NCBI RefSeq assembly: GCF_002127325.2 | Contig: NC_035435.2 | Coordinates: 127,697,893-127,761,892 of the forward strand | Direction: 5' to 3' | DNA length: 64,000 bases | Origin: Helianthus annuus | Taxonomy: Eukaryota; Streptophyta; Magnoliopsida; Asterales; Asteraceae | Shown here: in pieces, positions 57,401 to 64,000 of the stretch | Numbering within the stretch: position 1 is the stretch's first letter | How the letters are laid out: every line of letters begins with the position of its first letter | Made by a program: the position numbers and the translations under genes | The notes under the pieces: generated by a model | Seen by the model: only the letters and a program-made list of their open reading frames with translations | What the model was told of the DNA's origin: nothing | Database searches by the model: none

Positions 57401-57880
57401 CGCATTATTAAGTCCCCGGTTTATTTATTAATTATTTTGGAAAGCCTTAACTTTCACTGTTGACGCTTTTAACCTTTCTTCTACGAATTCGATCGTAACT
57501 TTCTCGTTTCATACCAAAACTTCGCGAAGTTCATATATATTATTTTAGTGAGGGTATAATACCGTTACAAAGTCTTTGGGACGTTAAAGGGTCACTCAGA
57601 GGTATTATTAAACATGTTGACACAGTTAACCCCTGTAGTTTGTAATCTCTCACTTTCTTCCGCGTTTTGTTTTTGTACGATCTATAATTTATTCGTTTGA
57701 AGGTTTAAGCATTATTTAGGGATACTATACAGTATATTTACCCTTGTTGACATTTATAACCCTCGAATTTATATACTTTCAAGGTTTGTCAAAATTAGTC
57801 CTTTATTTATTATAGATGCCACGTGTAAACAAATGACACGTGTTAACACATCATTGGACACAAAAATTCGAGGTGTTACA
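54479..57880 (-). repeat. 5' LTR of Gyp-C
   Basis: 3402 bp. Differences from the other LTR that I noticed: GGGGCTCC/GGGGGTCC, GACATGC/GACATTC, TACGCGAC/TACGTGAC and ACCGAAAC/ACCAAAAC. Confidence 0.94.
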
Positions 57881-57885
57881 CTTAT

Positions 57886-59643
57886 GCTTCGAGACAACTC
57901 AAGCAACATGAAGGCAATTATCCGACTCATGATCTTGAACTGGCGGCGGTCGTATTCGCCTTGAAAATATGGAGGCACTACCTTTATGGGGTGAAATGTA
58001 CTATCTTCTCGGATCATAAAAGCCTCAAATATTTTTTCGAACAGAAAGATCTCAATATGAGGCAACGAAGATGGTTGGAACTCATTAAGGATTATGATTG
58101 TGACATCCATTATCATCCCGGGAAAGCTAACGTAGTAGCGGACGCACTTAGCCGAAAGGAATACCCGCCCCCGATTCGGGTAAAGTCCATGAAGATGGTA
58201 GTTACTCCTAAACTACTTGATGAAATTCGAGAAGCTCAAACGAAATCTTTAAATGTTGTTGACCCAAAGAAAGAAAGAACAAAAGGATTTATTCATGAAT
58301 TGGAAGAGAATGCAAATGGTATGAAAACGAGGTACAACCGAATTTGGATACCCCGGTATTGCGAGGTGAAAGAACTATTGTTGAATGAGGCTCACAAGTC
58401 TCGATACTCCGTTCATCCGGGGGCTACAAAGATGTATCGAGACTTGAGGATGAATTATTGGTGGCCGGGGATGAAAAGAGACATTGTCAAGTATGTTGCT
58501 AAGTGTTTGACGTGTTCCCAAGTAAAGGCTGAACACCAAAAGCCGTATGGAAAGTTACAACCCTTGGAGATCCCGGTGTGGAAGTGGGAACATATAACGA
58601 TGGATTTGGTGACTAAGCTTCCCAAGACAAGAAAAGGGCACGATGCAATATGGGTGGTCGTTGACCGACTGACCAAAAGTGCACATTTCCTACCTATTCG
58701 GGAAAATTATAAATCAGAGAAGATGGCGGAAGTCTACATGAACGAGATCATATCCCGACATGGGGTTCCGGTGTCTATAGTGTCCGATCGGGACACCCGG
58801 TTCACCTCTCGTTATTGGAGGAAGTTTAACGATGAATTGGGAACCCAATTACACATCAGCACCGCCTACCATCCACAAACCGATGGTCAGACAGAGCGAA
58901 CTATTCAAACATTAGTTGATATGTTAAGGGCGTGTGTTATAGAATTCGGAGGAAGCTGGGATGATCAACTACCTTTGGTAGAATTCTCATATAATAATAG
59001 CTATCATAACAGCATAAAAATGGCCCCCTACGAAATGCTTTATGGAAGGAAATGTAGGACCCCGGTTTGTTGGGGGGAAGTGGGTCAACGAGAGATCGCG
59101 CCAAAAGAAGTAGTGACCAAGACGAATGAAAAGATTGATATGGTTAGGTCAAGATTAAAAGCAGCGCAAGATAGACAAAAGTCTTATGCGGATCGACGAA
59201 AGCGACCAATAGAATTTCAAGTGGGAGATCATGTGTTATTAAAGGTCTCTCCATGGAAAGGAATAATCCTTTTTCGTAAACGCGGGAAGCTAGGCCCTCG
59301 ATACATTGGGCCATTCAAAATACTCGCCCGGGTTGGGGCGGTGGCATATCGGTTAGAGCTACCACCCGCGCTGGATGGGATTCATAACACCTTTCACGTG
59401 TCTCAGTTGCGAAAGTGCCTTTCGGATGAGACGGCATACGTGCCTATGGATGACATTGAAGTGGATAAGAAGTTAAATTATGTTGAAAAGCCCGTAGCAA
59501 TCAAGGATTTTAAAGTGAAGCACCTCCGAAACAAATCTGTTCGACAAGTGTTGGTTCAATGGCAACATCGGAAGGGATCGGATCTCACCTGGGAAGCGGA
59601 GGATGACATGCAAAAGCACTACCCGGAATTATTTGGTACGTAG
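57886..59643 (+). pseudogene. Gyp-D gag-pol, second part (RNase H, integrase, chromodomain-like end)
   Basis: It continues in the same frame as the first part once Gyp-C and the duplicated CTTAT are discounted: 586 codons including the TAG at 59641-59643. It holds the end of RNase H ([27 protein letters not shown]), the HHCC zinc region ([29 protein letters not shown]), an integrase DDE core ([35 protein letters not shown]), and a chromodomain-like tail ([29 protein letters not shown]). No stop or frameshift is seen in this half. The first in-frame Met (57982) is not a real start. Confidence 0.92.
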
Positions 59644-59670
59644 TCAGGTTTCGGGGACGAAACCTTTTAT

Positions 59671-59682
59671 AAGGGGGGTGGA
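59671..59682 (+). other. Polypurine tract of Gyp-D
   Basis: AAGGGGGGTGGA immediately before the 3' LTR, the plus-strand priming site for reverse transcription. Confidence 0.85.
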
Positions 59683-59684
59683 CT

Positions 59685-61490
59685 TGTAACACCCCGGTTT
59701 TCGTATGTCTTAATATAATAAATTAATAGTGAGGATTTAACGACAAAGAATGGTAAATATAAATTTTTACCATTATACCCCAAAATATAAATTTATGAAT
59801 AGGTTAACTAAGAATGTATGAAAATAAAAGTTTAACTATCAAGTATAATGTTCAATATTTGAGGGACCAAAGTTGGGCAATTAGAAAGATAATTTAATTA
59901 AAATTCACAACACAAAACACACACATCAGACATATGTGTGCGTGTATGTGCGACCAGAAGAGGGCAAGGGAAGAACAAACCCTAAACAACACAAATCAAT
60001 CAAATTGAAAGGGGATTTGGGGTCTAGTTGAATGCATGAGATAAGAATGGTGATCACCTAAGTGTTTCTTGTATCAAGTAAGTCGAATTTTGCAATTTGG
60101 TGATGTTTGATTTAATGGGTTTAGTATAATTCGTGAATGTATTGCTAAATTCAGTATGATTAACGGTTTCTAAGGAGATTTAGACATCACTAGATGCTAA
60201 ATTTTAGTATGAACATGATTAGGGCAAAACCCCACTTGCATGTCAAATAATGCTTAGAAATTGTGAAGTTTTGTATGTTAAATTGATGATTGAATTATGA
60301 AATTGTTATGAATATTGATTTAGAATTGAATGCTCTTGATTTGAATGATAGATTTTGACATGGTAGGATGTTTGTGTTACTCAAGGAGTGAACTATGAAA
60401 AGTTGTGCTTAAAATGCTTGTACATTATGCTAGTCTAGTGATATGCACACCATGTGTTTGACAAAATGCCTAAATGAGTTTAGTTATGGCTTTTGCATGA
60501 ATACTTGTTAAGATGATGCAACTTTCTCATGGCAATGATATATGTGACTAGTAAATGCCATAACATACTATAAGGATTGGTGAAATTTATGTTAAAAGAA
60601 AGCTAAAGCACGAGATTATGACATATAGGCACAAAGAAGGAAGAAGGCGCAAGTCACTCAAAGGCACAACCATCACAAGATCGCGGTAAGTTCATATGAA
60701 CTTTATGTACTATATTGGTAGATTATGAATGATACCATTTAGAACTATGATTTTAGTATAATTTCCCTTTATGAATCATGATTGAATAAATGCAAAGAGT
60801 TTGTATGGAGAAATGTCCGAAAGATCAAGTTGTGGTAAAATTTAAAGGATCCGTCTATTAGGATGAAATGTTAAATAGAATGATAGTTGGAATGTTTAGG
60901 AATTAAATTTGCCATACGGGTCAAATGGGGTAAGTACATGAAGGAATGATATGTGGCGATTCATCACAAATGAATTGGAAAAGTGGAATGATGAATGTTT
61001 CCGAATGAAAGTAAATATGTTGTAGGGTATTATGCTATGTTAATGGGTGAAAAAGAATATGGAACTAAAGGATTGTAATTGTTATGTGTTACGAACTAAC
61101 AAGTGTTTGTTGTTATGAATGTTAGGTAAATCTCATGCTTGATTGCGGCGCATTCGGAGCGAACACACAATTGTCGACCTTTACACGCTTTCGGTTCGTG
61201 TTGTTGATTATGAATGGGTCAAAAACTTCGTTTTGTCATATGATGTTAAATTGTGTCTAGTATGTTAGTAAGTAGCTAGAACTTCTAAATCTTTTGGTAT
61301 ATTTTGTACAAAATTGTTCATGGTGAACCTTATGGTCACAACTTTGTGGTTTTGAAAGTGTCGTAGTATTAATAGTAATGGTATTGTTAAAAACAGGGAA
61401 AAGGTTAAATTTTCGAACGGGTCATGTCAAATTTTTTTAGAAATTGTATAAAGTTATGTTATACATCAACAAGGGAAAATGGGCGTTTCA
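59685..61490 (+). repeat. 3' LTR of Gyp-D
   Basis: TGTAACACCCCGG...GGGCGTTTCA, 1806 bp, followed by the target copy AGTAA. Confidence 0.93.
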
Positions 61491-62199
61491 AGTAATTTCT
61501 ATATTAGAAACTAGCTTATAACCCCGTGTATTACACGGGTTAAATGACGAAAAAATATAAATTATAAACTTGTATATAACCTTATTAATGAAATGACTTA
61601 TTTAGATAAAATAGTAAAACAAAAGAATAGGTATATTTTCACTATTCAAAATAATTTTCTAAGTTTTCACTTCTCTTTTCAGATACTACAATCCATTTTA
61701 TTATGTCTTAAAAAGAAGTAACACTAAAAAATAAAAAAAATAATGATTATAAAATTGTAAGTATTTTTAAAAATAATTATAAGTTATGAGGTTATGGTAT
61801 ATGAATTGTAATTAAATTCTACTATGTATATTAATGATATAATAAATACTTTGATATAAATACTATTTTTAGATATATGGATCATGAGACAAGATACGAA
61901 TATCATCATTATATAGAAATATTACATATTAAAAAAATCATATTAAAAATAAAGTATACGTTTAAAAAGTAGGACTAAAGTTTTTTAAACTATAAATTTG
62001 AGCGTCTACAACAACATTTTTTATTAGTAGTTGACATTTAAATATTCAAATTAAAATTTTTATAATATTATATAATGTCTTTATTTAGCATGATGATAAA
62101 TTGATAATGTCTTTAGTTGCGTAAATCGTAATATGATTGAAATTAAGTTTAATATTTAAAACTCAATGTTATTAGGAAGGTGGACCATTTTTTAAGATG

Positions 62200-62395
62200 A
62201 AAACATATTGATAGTAACATAAATTTAAAATTGGAAGAAAATATTGAACACGTGTATTACACGACTTAAGTAAATATGATGTTATATACTTAATAGCAAA
62301 AATTGATAGTAACATAAATTTAAAATTGGAAGAAAATATTGAACACGTGTATTACACGGCTTAAGTAAATATAATGTTATATACTAAATAGCAAA
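62200..62395 (-). repeat. Two 95-bp tandem units inside the Helitron, each with a hairpin like the terminal one
   Basis: CGTGTATTACACG occurs at 62251 and 62346 within near-identical 95-bp units, and again as the core of the terminal hairpin at 61524. Confidence 0.75.
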
Positions 62396-62774
62396 AAAAA
62401 TGTCTTTTAAAAACCATTTAGTGTTCGCTTTAAAGATAATTTGGTACTTTATTTAGATAATCCGCTTGTAATTTTAGTCTTCTAAGTTATATACTATAAG
62501 TACTTGTACATGTGATTTGATACTTTATTAATAATTATTGTTTATATCCAAATAATATAATTTATCTTAACAAATATATATGGTTAGGGTAAAATGAAAA
62601 TTTCGACAAGTTGTGAGAACTTAGAGAACTTGGCCTTACAAAAGGTTTTTTGAATTTTTTTACAGGGGGTGTGAATGAGAGGTTAGAGACTCGGGACGTT
62701 AAACTTTTTGATTTGGATTCAAGTGGTTAAAACCACTAAAATATAAGGACTCAAAAAGTAATTTACTATTTATT

Positions 62775-63012
62775 AAATTTGAAATTATACGTTTGATCTC
62801 TAACTATATTAAATAATATTATACTTATTATATTATTTGATACATTTATATTTGTTATAGATAATTATTAATTAAATTTGAATTTATACGTTTATCTCTA
62901 ACTATTAAATAATATTATACTTATTATATTATTTGATACATTTATATTTGTTATAGATAATTATTAATTAAATTTGAATTTATACGTTTATCTCTAACTA
63001 TATTAATTAATA
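62775..63012 (+). repeat. AT-rich tandem repeat, about 97 bp per unit, 2.5 copies
   Basis: Units start AAATTTGAA(T/A)TTATACG at 62775, 62874 and 62970. Confidence 0.7.
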
Positions 63013-63090
63013 TGTAATACTATTATTAAAAGGGGGGAGGCACCAGAGAATGACACGTGTACAAAAAGATTTTTGTTTATTAGTATAGGA

Positions 63091-63896
63091 AGAAAAGTAA
63101 TATGAATAAATTTATTGGAACAATATTGAAATTAGGTTATTATTTTATTACTATCATCAAACCATGATTTAATAATTAGTGTTTTGTTAACAACCCATTT
63201 TCATTATTATTTTAAGTTGATTATTTTCATCGATTCATAAGAACTAGTTGGTTGCACCCACACTTCATGGCGGGGTGACCCGACTTTTAACAAATTTTAA
63301 TTAGAAACATAGACACAATGGTAACGTGAATGGTGTGAATCCAATCAGTATCTGTTCAGTTTGTTACGGTATCAGCACTCGCTGTATGACCAAAAGGATA
63401 TCAACACGTGTTTTACATTTATCGAAAAACAATAAAAATCAATTCCGATAACGGTACTGAACTTGTGATTTGACCAAAAGGATATCGACACGTATTTTAC
63501 ATCATCAAAAATAATAAAAACCAAATACCGGTACCTACGTTGTTCGATCGCTATCGGCGCGGTTCATTCCGTTACCTGTACAATACGAGAAATTTATAAA
63601 GTAAACGAACATAAGTTATTTAAAATATAAAAGTCAGATTAAAATTCAAAAAAAAACCAAAAAGATAATAAATTAAAAGAAATACCTAGGAAAAGGACAA
63701 AATAAAAATACTGTAGCAAATATGCTATAGCATTTGATATATATACTAATTTGATAGTTAACCATTAATCGAATACAAAATAACTCTTTAAAAGGGTATT
63801 ATTTCACGTGTTCAATTATGTTGTGTTCAAATCTTGATGTTGCCTAAATTTAGAGCATGATATTATGTCTACAGAAATCTTAACATGGGCTCCAGC
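63091..63896. other. Intergenic with a partial direct duplication
   Basis: TGACCAAAAGGATATC and the following ACACGT(G/A)TTTTACAT occur at about 63387 and 63471, within a CCGGTA-rich stretch similar in style to 35802-35910. No gene seen. Confidence 0.5.
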
Positions 63897-64000
63897 CTCA
63901 TGACGTGTAGCTCAGTTGGTTTAAGGGTGGAGTCTTTTGCACCCTTACCAAACAGAAGGTCCAGTGTTCGATCCTTGGGGTTGACATTCTCCATCGCCTT
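63897..64000 (+). mobile_element. tRNA-derived SINE head, cut by the window edge
   Basis: TAGCTCAGTTGG (A box) at about 63908 and GTGTTCGATCC (B box) at about 63965 give a tRNA-like promoter. The outer 7 bases do not pair as an acceptor stem, so this is a SINE rather than a tRNA gene. The body and tail lie beyond the window. Confidence 0.6.

Larger units (their letters stand above)
44028..57880 (-). mobile_element. Gyp-C: complete Ty3/gypsy chromovirus-type element inside Gyp-D
   Basis: 13,853 bp with two 3402-bp LTRs, a perfect 5-bp duplication CTTAT (44023-44027 and 57881-57885), primer site, extra ORF, gag, pol and polypurine tract, all on the minus strand. LTRs differ at about four positions by eye. 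Apart from one stop in gag and one frameshift in the extra ORF, it looks intact. Confidence 0.96.
38694..61490 (+). mobile_element. Gyp-D: complete Ty3/gypsy chromovirus-type element, split by Gyp-C
   Basis: LTRs 38694-40499 and 59685-61490 are both 1806 bp, flanked by a perfect 5-bp duplication AGTAA (38689-38693 and 61491-61495). Primer site, gag-pol frame and polypurine tract are present. Without Gyp-C and one copy of its duplication the element is about 8.9 kb. By eye the LTRs differ at about four positions. Confidence 0.95.
61511..63090 (-). mobile_element. Small non-autonomous Helitron
   Basis: On the minus strand the 3' end has hairpin CCCGTGT-AAT-ACACGGG (61523-61539) followed by GTTATAAG and CTAG (61511-61514), then host T. 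The proposed 5' end reads TCCTATACTAATAAAC at 63090 with a nearby TACACGTGTCATTC, as in many plant Helitrons; however, the preceding host base is T rather than the usual A, so that end is less sure. The interior is very AT-rich and non-coding. Confidence 0.65.

Noticed and set aside
63897..63990. A tRNA gene near the right edge
   Set aside because: D-arm and T-arm consensus fit, but the terminal 7 bases do not form an acceptor stem; a SINE head is more likely.

Overview
The window is nuclear DNA of a flowering plant, densely packed with transposable elements. It holds GT-AG introns, large Ty3/gypsy LTR retrotransposons with initiator-tRNA-Met primer sites, hAT elements, Helitron ends, a LINE fragment and one recognisable host gene, a RAB11-type GTPase of the plant RABA1 group. 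The TE assortment (LTRs opening TGTAACACCCC or TGTCACACCCC, DUF1985/Ulp1 genes, GRF zinc-finger genes, short Myb/SANT-like genes) reminds me of Asteraceae, but that is an inference from memory.

Layout. 1-6350: a minus-strand gypsy element (Gyp-A) running off the left edge, with an extra ORF upstream of gag; it has inserted into a DUF1985-Ulp1 gene. 6351-15600: an accessory cluster holding that gene (minus), a second divergent Ulp1-like gene (plus), two Myb/SANT-like genes, a GRF zinc-finger gene, tRNA-like repeats, and four arrays of a short ACGTCTY motif. 15600-20123: small elements, including a 565-bp MITE with perfect 10-bp target duplications and a Helitron end carrying fragments of a MED19-like gene and an alpha-tubulin gene. 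20848-35801: an old gypsy element (Gyp-B) whose gag is split by an hAT MITE and whose LTR is split by a 9.9-kb hAT transposon, itself split by a non-autonomous LTR element (LARD-E). 36155-37683: the RABA1 gene. 38694-61490: a complete plus-strand gypsy element (Gyp-D) whose pol is split by a complete minus-strand gypsy element (Gyp-C, 44028-57880). 61511-63090: a small minus-strand Helitron. 63897-64000: a tRNA-derived SINE head.

History. Target duplications fix the order LARD-E into hAT into Gyp-B, Gyp-C into Gyp-D, and Gyp-A into the DUF1985-Ulp1 gene. By eye the two LTRs of Gyp-C and of Gyp-D each differ at only about four positions, so both are very young; LARD-E is clearly older. Each gypsy element carries a distinct lesion. 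Gyp-A has a frameshift and a mutated RT motif, Gyp-B is truncated, Gyp-C has one in-frame TGA in gag, and Gyp-D has FIDG in place of FIDD in RT.

The most interesting region is 6351-15600. The gene content and the motif arrays at gene starts resemble the Arabidopsis VANDAL arrangement, where DUF1985-type VANC proteins bind short motif arrays in their own element and remove silencing. I propose this as a candidate, unproven, self-recognition system.
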